From DATKWS01 sp035529435 (GTDB taxonomy: Bacteria > Krumholzibacteriota > Krumholzibacteriia > Krumholzibacteriales > Krumholzibacteriaceae): 21,764 nucleotides of DNA. The notes under the pieces were generated by a model. That model saw nothing but the letters and a program-made list of their open reading frames with translations, ran no database searches and was not told where the DNA came from. The DNA lies in contig DATKWS010000207.1 in assembly GCA_035529435.1 (NCBI GenBank), positions 1 through 21,764 of the forward strand, read 5' to 3'. The position numbers were made by a program, and so were the translations under genes. Positions 1 through 7,088 of this stretch are shown one piece after another. The stretch's first letter is position 1. Each line of letters opens with the position of its first letter.

Positions 1-2
1 CA

Positions 3-710
3 GGCGTGGCCGGATACAATATCTTTCTCTGTCTCGGTCAGGGCGAGGTCAAGCCCGGGGCCGCGGCGCTCCTGACGACCCTTTCGCCCCTCTTCATACT
101 TATCCTCGCCGTCGTCTTTCTCAGGGAACGTGTGCCCCGGAGCAGGATCGCGGGGATCGTGATCGCATTCGCCGGGCTCTATGCCGTCGTCCGCTGGGGC
201 AGTATCGGCCTCGGACAGGTCACGGTGTCCAACGCCGAGATCAAATACGCCATGATCACGGCCCTCGCTCCCGTGTGTTGGACGGTCTACACCATCCTCG
301 GTAGGACATTCGCCGGGCGCAGTTCTCCCGTCACCGTTACGTACCTCTCTCTCGTGTTCGGCACCGTTCCATTCATCGTGGTGGTCGACGGACCGTTCAT
401 ACAAACGGTGCTCCACATGGAAGGGCGGTACTGGATCGCACTGATTCACCTCATCGTGCTGTGCACCATCGTCGGATTCTGGATATGGAATGCCGCGTTG
501 CAATACCTTCCGGCCACTTCGGTCGCCTCCTTTATCTATCTCAATCCACCGTTTGCCGCCCTGTCCGGCTGGCTCCTGTTCAGCGAGGAGATCACTACCC
601 CCTTTCTCGCGGGGAGCGCCGTCGTCCTCGCGGGGCTCTACCTCGCGCAACGCGCGGGCGGCGGGGCGCCGCGCATCGCCATTCCACCACCCCCGCGGCA
701 GGGCCGGTAA
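3..710 (+). CDS. EamA/DMT-family permease, 5' truncated by window edge
   Basis: The reading frame is open from the left edge to a TAA at 708-710, so the N-terminus lies outside the window. What remains (about 235 residues) is a string of hydrophobic helices. It includes the end of a first EamA repeat (a helix followed by LRERVPRSRIAGIVIAFAGL) and a second repeat ending in LFSEEITTPFLAGSAVVLAGLYLA. The 'E-x-x-T ... G ... L-G-x-x-L' pattern at the end of each half is characteristic of drug/metabolite transporters such as RhaT/YdcZ/EamA-type permeases. These are inner-membrane proteins with about ten helices that usually export amino acids or other metabolites; the substrate cannot be read from sequence. 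The C-terminal tail is Pro/Arg-rich and cytosolic-looking. The first in-frame GTG, at 6, is probably not the true start, because about 70 residues of the first repeat would be missing. Confidence 0.85.
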   Translation, partial: GVAGYNIFLCLGQGEVKPGAAALLTTLSPLFILILAVVFLRERVPRSRIAGIVIAFAGLYAVVRWGSIGLGQVTVSNAEIKYAMITALAPVCWTVYTILGRTFAGRSSPVTVTYLSLVFGTVPFIVVVDGPFIQTVLHMEGRYWIALIHLIVLCTIVGFWIWNAALQYLPATSVASFIYLNPPFAALSGWLLFSEEITTPFLAGSAVVLAGLYLAQRAGGGAPRIAIPPPPRQGR

Positions 711-769
711 CGCGGCCCCGGAGACGGGTGCAGCGCCCGCCGGTCCCGGTGAAGGCGGCGAAAAAACTA

Positions 770-797
770 TTGCCCGAATTGCAAGTGGTGCTATACG
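770..797 (+). promoter_or_regulatory. possible sigma-70 promoter upstream of the NSS transporter
   Basis: TTGCCC (770-775) and TATACG (792-797) are separated by 16 bases, and the site lies 31 bases before the proposed ATG at 828. The -10 match is weak, so this is only a candidate. It lies in the short gap after the DMT gene, and transcription could equally continue from upstream. Confidence 0.3.
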
Positions 798-827
798 TTA
801 TGCGTTGATTGCGTGAAGGTGAGGGAC

Positions 828-2168
828 ATGCCGAAGAGTGAGCACGAACGGGGTGAGTGGGGCTCGCGCCTGGGATTCATCCTCGCGGCGGCGGGCTCCG
901 CGATCGGGCTCGGTAACATCTGGCGATTTCCGTACGTCGCGGGAGAGAACGGCGGCGGGGCATTTCTCGTGATCTACCTCGTCTGCGTGCTCCTTATCGG
1001 CGTACCGGTCATGGTTGCGGAACTGACGATCGGCCGCTTCAGCCGGCGCAACCCTGTCGGCGCGTTCGAGGTTATCCGCCCGGGCAGTCCGTGGAAGATC
1101 GTCGGGTACCTGGGCGTTTTCACCGGCATTTGCATTCTCTCGTATTACACCGTCATGGCCGGCTACACGCTCGGTTACATCGTGAAGACGCTGATCGGCG
1201 ACCGGATGCCGTTCGAATCGTTCACCGCCAATCCAATCCTTTCGCTCTCACTCTTCGCCGTTTTCTCGATTCTCACCGTGCTGGTTGTGCAGGGCGGCGT
1301 CAAAAACGGCATCGAGCGGTGGGCGAAGATACTGATGCCGGTGCTGCTGTTCCTCCTCGTCGTCTTGATCATCCGCTCGGTGACCCTGGAGGGATCCTCG
1401 AGGGGGCTCTCCTTCTATCTGAAACCGGACTTCAGCAAGGTGACGGGCAAGACGATCCTCGCCGCGCTCGGCCAGGCGTTCTTCTCGCTCAGCCTCGGCA
1501 TGGGCGCGATGATCACGTACGGCAGTTACCTTTCCAAAAAGGACAACATCGTCACTTCGAGCGGCTATGTCGCCCTGTTCGATACCCTGATCGCGATCAT
1601 GGCGGGACTGCTTATATTTCCGGCCCTCTTCTCCATGAACATGAGTCCGTCGGAGGGCCCCGGTCTCGTTTTCAAGGTGCTCCCCGTGATCTTCAATACG
1701 ATCCCCGGGGGGCACCTCGTCGGGGCATCGTTCTTTCTTCTACTCTCCATCGCGGCGCTCACCTCGACGATCTCGCTTCTCGAGGTCGTCACGGCGTACC
1801 TCGTCGATGAAAAGCATTTCCTCCGGCGCAGGGCAGTGTGGATAGTGGCGCTGGTATGTTTCTGCCTCGGCGTTCCCTCCGCCCTCTCTCAGGGCATCGT
1901 TCCCCGGCTGGGGCGGCTCCCCCTCGTCAACATGAGCTTCCTCGGCTTTATGGATTGGTGGTTCGGAAATATCATGCTCGCCATCGGCGCCGTGCTCATC
2001 TCGATCTTCTTCGGGTGGGTGTGGAAAACGCGCCGTGCGGCGGCCGAGATCCTCGAGGGGTATCCCGGATTCGAGCGGTTTGCACCGGCGCTCGATCTAT
2101 TGCTGAAGTTTTTCTGTCCCGCGTGCATCATCGTGCTGCTCGTGTTTCTTTTTATCGGAGGCGAATGA
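828..2168 (+). CDS. NSS-family Na+-dependent amino-acid (neurotransmitter-type) symporter
   Basis: This is a 446-residue polytopic inner-membrane protein of the neurotransmitter:sodium symporter (SLC6/LeuT) family, which imports amino acids or related solutes with Na+. The family signature is plain: unwound TM1 with AAGSAIGLGNIWRFPY followed by ENGGGAFL (Na+ and substrate site), TM6 with ALGQAFFSLSLGMGAMITYGSY, and TM8 with SIAALTSTISLLE (Na2 site). Length is normal for bacterial members. I chose ATG 828 because AAGGTGAGG ends four bases before it. A GTG at 813 in the same frame has no such site. The AGCS symporter gene follows after 53 bases, so the two are probably co-transcribed. The exact substrate is unknown. 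Confidence 0.93.
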   Translation: MPKSEHERGEWGSRLGFILAAAGSAIGLGNIWRFPYVAGENGGGAFLVIYLVCVLLIGVPVMVAELTIGRFSRRNPVGAFEVIRPGSPWKIVGYLGVFTGICILSYYTVMAGYTLGYIVKTLIGDRMPFESFTANPILSLSLFAVFSILTVLVVQGGVKNGIERWAKILMPVLLFLLVVLIIRSVTLEGSSRGLSFYLKPDFSKVTGKTILAALGQAFFSLSLGMGAMITYGSYLSKKDNIVTSSGYVALFDTLIAIMAGLLIFPALFSMNMSPSEGPGLVFKVLPVIFNTIPGGHLVGASFFLLLSIAALTSTISLLEVVTAYLVDEKHFLRRRAVWIVALVCFCLGVPSALSQGIVPRLGRLPLVNMSFLGFMDWWFGNIMLAIGAVLISIFFGWVWKTRRAAAEILEGYPGFERFAPALDLLLKFFCPACIIVLLVFLFIGGE

Positions 2169-2221
2169 TCGGTTCGATCACCGCTTCCTCCGTCGCTTCG
2201 ACCCCTGCACGGGAGCAGTAA

Positions 2222-3931
2222 ATGGAAACGCTCAAGAATACGATCAACTTCGTTTACAAGTACATCTGGGAATTTCCCGAACAACTGCCCTACTTCGTCG
2301 TTCTGCTGCTCGGCACGGGCATATTCCTGACGATCCGCATGCGGTTCATACAGCTCCGGAAGGTCGCCCACAGCCTTGCCGTCATTGCCGGGTACTATGA
2401 CAACCCCAGGGATGCCGGCGAGATCAACCACTTTCAGGCACTCACCTCGGCCCTGTCCGCAACGATCGGAATCGGAAACATCGCCGGCGTTGCGACCGCG
2501 ATACACTACGGGGGACCGGGTGCGCTTTTCTGGATGTGGATCACCGCGATATTCGGCACGACGTCGAAATTCGTCGAGTGCACGCTCAGCATGCACTTCC
2601 GCAGGGTGAACGAGGAGGGTGTCGTCTCGGGCGGGCCGATGTACTATATCGAGAAGGGACTCGGGCATAAGTGGAAATTCCTCGCCGTGATGTTCGCCAC
2701 CTGCGCCGTCATCTCCTCATTCGGCAGCGGCAACAGTGTGCAGGCATTCACCGTGGCCGACTCGTTCCGGAGCGATTTCGGCATTCCGACCTGGATAACC
2801 GGCGCCGTTATGGCTACCCTCGTCGCCCTGGTCATCATCGGCGGCATCAAACGCATCGGGATGGTTACGAGCCGCCTCGTGCCGTTCATGGCGATCATCT
2901 ATTTCGTCGGCGCCGTTACCGTGCTGTTCATCAACGCTCCGCTCATCCCTGAGGCCCTCGCATCGATCTTCAGGGACGCGTTCCAGCCGCGGGCCGGCGT
3001 CGGGGGATTCTTCGGCTCCACCTTCATGTTCACGATGATCTGGGGCGTGAAGCGGGGGATCTTTTCCAACGAGGCCGGCCAGGGAAGCGCTCCGATCGCG
3101 CATGCGGCGGCGAAGACACGGGAGCCGGTCCGCGAGGGGATCGTCGCCATGCTCGGCCCGTACATAGACACGCTGCTCATCTGCTCGCTCACGGGGCTCG
3201 TGATCGTCACGGTCGGGGCATGGAAGGACAAGAAGCTCGAGGCGATCCCGTTTATAGGGAAATCGAATATCAGCATCATGAGGGAAAACGAGCCGATCCT
3301 GCCGGACGGCGTCATCCGGGATGAATCGTTGTTCAGCGGGAGATTCGAAATCTCCAACGGAAGCGCGGCTGGAATTCAATTCGCCAAGAACAGCAGCACG
3401 GTGGACGACCCCACACTACAGCACGACGGAAGGACATTCAGCGGTGCGGCATTCGTCGCCGCGGACGGTTCGTTTCGTTTCGAGGACGCCGTCGGGAGCG
3501 AAATCCCCGCGGAAGAGATCGCACTGGTGGGATACATTCTACAGAACGGCTCGCCCCTGACCGCATGGGCCTTTCAACGCGGTCTCTCACCCCTCGGCGA
3601 CTGGGGCAGCTACATCGTGACGATAGCGGTCTTTCTCTTCGCCATATCGACGGCGATTTCCTGGTCGTACTATGGAGACCGGAGCATCGAGTACCTCTTC
3701 GGTTCCGGCGCCATATTCCCCTACCGGATTGCCTTCTGCATCATTCATTTCCTCGGGGCGGTCTTCTCGCTCGAGGTCGTCTGGGCATTCGGCGACACGG
3801 CACTCGGCCTCATGGCGATTCCCAACCTGATCGCCATCCTCGCCCTGTCCGGCGTAACGTGGCGCCTGACGTCGAACTACTTTTCCCGCCGTCACGAACG
3901 ATTCAAAACGTCATTATTCCCGGGGAAGTGA
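2222..3931 (+). CDS. AGCS-family Na+:alanine/glycine symporter with soluble insert
   Basis: This 569-residue amino acid carrier protein (AGCS/DagA/AlsT type) couples alanine or glycine uptake to Na+ in the inner membrane. Visible family features are SALSATIGIGNIAGVATA (about 77-93), GALFWMWITAIFGTTSKFVE (about 100-119), SGGPMYYIEKGLG (about 136-148) and SNEAGQGSAPIAHAAA (about 282-297). Near the end, WSYYGDRSIEYLFG (about 481-494) matches the usual WSYYGE...YLFG. Most family members are 440-490 residues long. This one is longer because of about 105 polar residues (about 335-442) between a helix ending VIVTVGAW and the next hydrophobic segment. GGGAG at 2211-2215 is a reasonable RBS six bases before the ATG. 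The gene probably forms an operon with the NSS gene upstream. Confidence 0.92.
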   Translation: METLKNTINFVYKYIWEFPEQLPYFVVLLLGTGIFLTIRMRFIQLRKVAHSLAVIAGYYDNPRDAGEINHFQALTSALSATIGIGNIAGVATAIHYGGPGALFWMWITAIFGTTSKFVECTLSMHFRRVNEEGVVSGGPMYYIEKGLGHKWKFLAVMFATCAVISSFGSGNSVQAFTVADSFRSDFGIPTWITGAVMATLVALVIIGGIKRIGMVTSRLVPFMAIIYFVGAVTVLFINAPLIPEALASIFRDAFQPRAGVGGFFGSTFMFTMIWGVKRGIFSNEAGQGSAPIAHAAAKTREPVREGIVAMLGPYIDTLLICSLTGLVIVTVGAWKDKKLEAIPFIGKSNISIMRENEPILPDGVIRDESLFSGRFEISNGSAAGIQFAKNSSTVDDPTLQHDGRTFSGAAFVAADGSFRFEDAVGSEIPAEEIALVGYILQNGSPLTAWAFQRGLSPLGDWGSYIVTIAVFLFAISTAISWSYYGDRSIEYLFGSGAIFPYRIAFCIIHFLGAVFSLEVVWAFGDTALGLMAIPNLIAILALSGVTWRLTSNYFSRRHERFKTSLFPGK

Positions 3932-3944
3932 TCCGGGTCGCACG

Positions 3945-3960
3945 GTCGGAAATATCCGAC
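3945..3960 (+). other. hairpin just after the AGCS symporter stop
   Basis: GTCGGA (3945-3950) and TCCGAC (3955-3960) form a 6-bp stem with an AATA loop. CGCAC at 3939-3943 and GTGCG at 3968-3972 could add a second layer. The hairpin begins 14 bases after the symporter stop codon. There is no T-run, so it may protect the 3' end of the mRNA or be a weak terminator. The rest of 3932-4074 shows nothing else recognisable. Confidence 0.35.
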
Positions 3961-4074
3961 ACGGCCGGTGCGGAGACCGCGATCAACCATCCAATGCCCG
4001 GGTATGCGGAAGGCATTAAAATATAACATTTTCAGATATTGAAGGCGTCTCACCGGAATAGTGCGAAGACTTCA

Positions 4075-4103
4075 TTGACACATTTGCAGATTACGAATAT
4101 AAT
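4075..4103 (+). promoter_or_regulatory. perfect consensus sigma-70 promoter
   Basis: TTGACA at 4075-4080, exactly 17 bases, then TATAAT at 4098-4103: both hexamers match consensus fully. No annotated + strand gene follows. The next protein gene (4288-4890) is on the opposite strand and converges on it. Transcription should start near 4110, where a foldable sequence begins. A chance perfect match with ideal spacing is unlikely in G+C-rich DNA, although 4020-4110 is locally A+T-rich. Confidence 0.65.
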
Positions 4104-4109
4104 TGAAAT

Positions 4110-4240
4110 GGATGTCCCTGCTGAAATAGTGAGGCGGAGGTTCTTGGATCAAAAACCGCGGGCTCAACTCTGAATAAGAGTGCTTCCAGGGTAATCCCCC
4201 ACTTTTCAGGCGGGGGCATTTATCGTCCGATAATGCCTTT
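4110..4240 (+). ncRNA. candidate small structured RNA (unidentified)
   Basis: This is the predicted transcript of the perfect promoter at 4075-4103. Its first bases (4110-4120, GGATGTCCCTG) pair with 4187-4197 (CAGGGTAATCC), giving 4 + 5 bp around a 2x2 internal loop, as in RNAs with a terminal closing stem. Inside are GGTT/AACC (4139-4142 with 4154-4157) and a hairpin ACTCT-gaata-AGAGT (4167-4181). A hairpin at 4215-4237 followed by TTT could end it. I looked for the SRP RNA signature, tmRNA, RNase P and common riboswitch cores and saw none. A 6S-like rod is conceivable but not demonstrated. An alternative reading is a 21-codon ORF, ATG 4108 to TGA 4173, that would be essentially leaderless. 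Confidence 0.4.
4215..4240 (+). terminator. possible intrinsic terminator of the candidate small RNA
   Basis: GGCATT-T-ATC (4215-4224) pairs with GAT-AATGCC (4229-4237) with one bulged T and a GTCC loop, followed by TTT. The T-run is short, so termination would be inefficient on this evidence alone. It could also act on the convergent - strand transcript of the lipoprotein gene. Confidence 0.35.
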
Positions 4241-4287
4241 CAATCCGGCCTTACCGCTATCTGATCACGAGGGCTCCTCGGCTCCCG

Positions 4288-4890
4288 CTATTCCTCCCAC
4301 TTGTCAACGGCTCCGTCCACCAGCCAGACGTACCGCTTCTTGTTCTGGCGGGGATCTAATAAGATCCACTGCTCGTTCAACACACCGCCCAGCTCGTTCT
4401 CTTTCATCTCGTCGGGATATCCCCACGAATCGAGCGCCGCGTCCCGCTTCATGCCCTTGAAGAGCTCATGGTTGAAGATCGCCTTCGCCGTCCGCTTTCC
4501 ATACCGGCGGAGGTCCATGCGGTACCGGTACTCCGGCTTCTTGAACCAGAATATCTGGGAAAGCTTTTCCTCATACTTCTCACTGGTGAGTGGACGCTTG
4601 AGATAGAGACCGTGGGTGATCTTCTTCCTGTCGGGGCCGCGGACCGTCACCGCTCCGCCCCAGTGCATATCTATTCCGATGATTTCCACCTTGGCATCGC
4701 GGTCGATGATTGAGTCACTGTGGTCGAGATCAACGAGCAGCGCCCTCGTCCACGCCGTTCTTCCGATGTACTTCTCCCCGAGGACATCCATCTGCTCGAT
4801 GGGGATATCCTTCGTGACGGTCCTGACGAGCACGCAACCGGAAAAAACGAGGAGAGTGGCCACCATGAAAAATAGATACCGTTTCACCAT
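4288..4890 (-). CDS. predicted lipoprotein with BamE/SmpA-like C-terminal motif
   Basis: The 200-residue protein starts with a lipoprotein signal: positive residues MVKR, a hydrophobic stretch, then FSGC with Cys19 as the likely lipidated residue (the -3 position is Phe, slightly off consensus). The mature protein therefore probably sits on the periplasmic side of a membrane. The C-terminal 55 residues (GMKRDAALDSWGYPDEM at 146-162, EQWIL at 173-177, then a final YVWLVDGAVDKWEE) resemble the short repeat of SmpA/OmlA/BamE-like lipoproteins. That resemblance is by eye only, and the function is unknown. The start is supported by AAGGAGG nine bases before the ATG. It is the last gene of the ffh-to-yraN run, but a promoter candidate in the 72-base gap suggests independent expression. 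Confidence 0.75.
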   Translation of the reverse strand: MVKRYLFFMVATLLVFSGCVLVRTVTKDIPIEQMDVLGEKYIGRTAWTRALLVDLDHSDSIIDRDAKVEIIGIDMHWGGAVTVRGPDRKKITHGLYLKRPLTSEKYEEKLSQIFWFKKPEYRYRMDLRRYGKRTAKAIFNHELFKGMKRDAALDSWGYPDEMKENELGGVLNEQWILLDPRQNKKRYVWLVDGAVDKWEE

Positions 4891-4932
4891 TCGCGGACGC
4901 CTCCTTACTTCGTTTTAATCATTTGCACCAAT

Positions 4933-4961
4933 AAAATAGAGAGGAACTTCCAGCAAATCAA
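4933..4961 (-). promoter_or_regulatory. candidate promoter for the lipoprotein gene
   Basis: Read on the - strand, TTGATT (4956-4961) and TATTTT (4933-4938) are separated by 17 bases. They lie at the end of and just after yraN, about 43 bases before the lipoprotein ATG. The surrounding gap is A+T-rich compared with its neighbours. Confidence 0.4.
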
Positions 4962-4962
4962 G

Positions 4963-5319
4963 TCAATTCTGCCCGATCCCCTTGAGATGCCTGAGCATCA
5001 TCGTTCCCCCCGTCGTATCGATATCGATCGCGATGAGATCGAATCGAAATTCTGCGTAACGCTCCCTCAGGCCCGACACGAAACAGCGTGCGGCCGCCCT
5101 CAGATGCTTGAGCTTCGCGGGGCTCACGGCCTCCCGAGCTGTGCCGAACGTATCGCTCCTCCGGGTCTTCACCTCGACAAATGCCATGCATGCTCCATCC
5201 CGGACGATCAGATCAATCTCGTTGTGTCCGCTGCGGTAGTTGCGTCTGACGATGGTGCATCCTGCAAGTTGAAGGTAATCGGCGGCAATGCATTCCCCCA
5301 AGCGACCCACATCCCTCAC
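4963..5319 (-). CDS. yraN: YraN/UPF0102-family endonuclease-like protein
   Basis: This short protein (118 residues from the chosen start) carries the YraN pattern: GRLGECIAADYL, then NYRSGHNEIDLIV, then FVEVKTRRSD. The spaced E, D and E-x-K residues form the PD-(D/E)xK nuclease-like core of the family (Holliday-junction-resolvase-like fold). The cellular role of YraN is not well settled. I chose GTG 5319 because GGGGAGG stands five bases before it. An in-frame GTG at 5337, directly abutting the rnhB stop codon (TGA|GTG), would add six residues but lacks a visible RBS. The position right after rnhB is the common arrangement in many bacteria. Confidence 0.88.
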   Translation of the reverse strand: MRDVGRLGECIAADYLQLAGCTIVRRNYRSGHNEIDLIVRDGACMAFVEVKTRRSDTFGTAREAVSPAKLKHLRAAARCFVSGLRERYAEFRFDLIAIDIDTTGGTMMLRHLKGIGQN

Positions 5320-5337
5320 ATCGACCTCCCCATTCAC

Positions 5338-5958
5338 TCAGGTGTGTAGCCGGAACGTCATCCGGTGAAACCCCGTTCTCCCCATCCGCCGTATCGCGGA
5401 CATGTGTTCACGCGTGCCGTACCCCTTGTTCCGGTCAAATCCGTACCCGGGGAAATCCACGGCACGCTCCCTCATGATGCGATCCCTCGTCACCTTCGCG
5501 ATGATCGACGCGGCCGCGATGCAGAAACTCTTCCCGTCCCCGCCCTTCACCGCCTCGGCGGTGATATCGACGGGCGGCACGTGCCGCCCGTCGATCAAGG
5601 CCAGGCAGGGTACCGGATCGAGGGCTGCGAGAGCTTCTCCCATCGCCTTGAGCGTCGCATTGAATATATTGATGCGGTCGATCTCACCGGGCCCGACGAT
5701 CCCCACGCCCCAGGCGAGACTCGCCGCTCCGATCAGTTCGTATAATTTTTCCCGCACCGGCTCGCTCAGGAGCTTGCTGTCACGGACACGCGAGAGATTC
5801 TCGTTCGGCTCGCATATCACGGCGGCGGCGACGACCGGACCGGCCATTGCGCCCCGCCCCGCCTCGTCGACACCCGCGACCAACCGAACGGCGCGCCCCT
5901 TTTTCCGAAGATCGAAACCGACAAGATCCCGAAACGAGATGTCGGTGCGAAGCGTCAT
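5338..5958 (-). CDS. rnhB: ribonuclease HII
   Basis: This 206-residue enzyme cleaves the RNA strand of RNA-DNA hybrids and removes ribonucleotides misincorporated into DNA. Catalytic motifs are present: GVDEAGRGAMAGPVVAAAVI with Asp31 and Glu32, DSKLL, LALIDGRHVPP, a block ending SIIAKVTRDRIM, and the C-terminal YGFDRNKGYGTREH. Length is typical. The ATG overlaps the rplS stop by four bases (ATGA), implying translational coupling, and the stop directly abuts the upstream yraN start option. Confidence 0.96.
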   Translation of the reverse strand: MTLRTDISFRDLVGFDLRKKGRAVRLVAGVDEAGRGAMAGPVVAAAVICEPNENLSRVRDSKLLSEPVREKLYELIGAASLAWGVGIVGPGEIDRINIFNATLKAMGEALAALDPVPCLALIDGRHVPPVDITAEAVKGGDGKSFCIAAASIIAKVTRDRIMRERAVDFPGYGFDRNKGYGTREHMSAIRRMGRTGFHRMTFRLHT

Positions 5959-6311
5959 TTGTTTCCTCGCCCCGTCTTTTCGGCGATTCGCGCGGCCTTG
6001 CCCTTCAGATTTCGCAGGTAGTACAGCTTCGCGCGCCTGACCTTCCCCCGCCGGAGAACTTTGATCGTCGATATATTCGGCGAATGAAGCGGGAAGACGC
6101 GCTCGACACCGATTCCCTGGCTGATCTTGCGGACGGTGAACGTCTCCTGCACGCCGCCGCCCCGCCGCTGTATGACGGTGCCCTGGAACGCCTGTACACG
6201 TTCCCGGCCGCCCTCGACCACCTTTACGTCCACGCGGACGGTATCACCGACATTGAACGGGGGAATCGATTCCTTCACGTGCTTGGCTGAAATCTGATCG
6301 AGGATATCCAT
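5955..6311 (-). CDS. rplS: 50S ribosomal protein L19
   Basis: At 118 residues this is full length. It shows the classical L19 features: FNVGDTVRVDVKVVEGGRERVQAFQGTVI, then GVERVFPLHSPNISTIKVLRRGKVRRAKLYYLR. L19 sits at the interface of the large and small subunits. A strong RBS (AAGGAGGAGAC then ATG) supports the start. It lies 57 bases downstream of trmD and overlaps rnhB by four bases, the standard rpsP-rimM-trmD-rplS order. Confidence 0.98.
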   Translation of the reverse strand: MDILDQISAKHVKESIPPFNVGDTVRVDVKVVEGGRERVQAFQGTVIQRRGGGVQETFTVRKISQGIGVERVFPLHSPNISTIKVLRRGKVRRAKLYYLRNLKGKAARIAEKTGRGNK

Positions 6312-6368
6312 GTCTCCTCCTTACGCTCCTATTGTTTTACGTCAACGTATCGTTCATCCACTCGAACT

Positions 6369-7088
6369 TCAATCCGGTCCCGGTGCCAGATCGGGCCGGT
6401 AGCGAAGTGTCCGCTCACGCGCCGACACACTTCGCCAGTCGGCGATCTTCGCATGGTTTCCCGAAACGAGTGTTTCGGGCACCCTCAGCCCCCGGTACTC
6501 GAGCGGCCGTGTGTAGTATGCCGCATCCAGCTCACATCCTCTCTCCCGGGAAAATGAATCGGTCTCGCGGGATCGCTCGTCCCCCAGGACGCCGGGAAGC
6601 GTTCGTACCACCGACTCGGTCACGACGAGGGCGGGGAACTCGCCGCCGCTCACGATATAATCGCCTATCGAGATCGCCTCGTCGACCACCAGTTCTCTGA
6701 CACGCTCATCAACTCCCTTGTACCTGCCGCAGATAAAAATAATCCTTCGTCTACGGGCTAGCTCCAGAGCCTTGGCCTGCGTGAAGACCGCCCCGCAGGG
6801 AGAGAGCAGGATTACGCGCGTGTCATCCCCCGCATCCTCCGGCCGTATCGATTCGACCGCCTCCATGATCGGCGGGACCATAAAAACCATACCGGCCCCC
6901 CCTCCGTACGGATAATCGTCAACGGACCCGTACGAGTCGACGGCGAAATCGCGGAGGTTCACGATATGGTACCGGGCCGTTCCCTTCCTGGCGGCGATCC
7001 CGAGGATGCCCGAAGCGAGGGGCGCCTCGAACATATCCGGAAAAATCGTGATGAAATGGAAATCCAACGTATGTCCGTTTTCTACCAT
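6369..7088 (-). CDS. trmD: tRNA (guanine37-N1)-methyltransferase
   Basis: The 239-residue protein methylates G37 next to the anticodon using S-adenosylmethionine, preventing frameshifting. It has the TrmD trefoil-knot signatures: ITIFPDMF (13-20), YGGGAGMV (61-68), LLSPCGAVFTQAKA (94-107), ICGRYKGVDERV (119-130), SIGDYIVSGGE (140-150) and GVLGDERSRETDSF (166-179). Residue 124 is Lys where E. coli has Glu (GRYEG). The ATG at 7088 overlaps the end of rimM by seven bases. The RBS is weak, so the start depends on coupling; TTG at residue 8 is a possible alternative. Confidence 0.97.
   Translation of the reverse strand: MVENGHTLDFHFITIFPDMFEAPLASGILGIAARKGTARYHIVNLRDFAVDSYGSVDDYPYGGGAGMVFMVPPIMEAVESIRPEDAGDDTRVILLSPCGAVFTQAKALELARRRRIIFICGRYKGVDERVRELVVDEAISIGDYIVSGGEFPALVVTESVVRTLPGVLGDERSRETDSFSRERGCELDAAYYTRPLEYRGLRVPETLVSGNHAKIADWRSVSARERTLRYRPDLAPGPD

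Noticed and set aside
735..762. Possible terminator between the DMT and NSS genes (CGCCCGCC ... GGCGGCG)
   Set aside because: The stem needs a bulge and is followed by A-residues, not T, on the + strand, so it cannot be an intrinsic terminator in that direction.
4110..4200. SRP RNA, tmRNA, RNase P or tRNA gene in the 3932-4287 gap
   Set aside because: The conserved cores of these RNAs (for example the SRP GGAAGGAAGCAG-type loop, or tRNA T-loop GTTCGA) were looked for and are not present.
4222..4237. GATAATGCC resembling the 3' part of a TPP riboswitch
   Set aside because: The rest of the thi-box (the CTGAGA element and matching stems in the correct order) is absent, and no thiamine gene follows.
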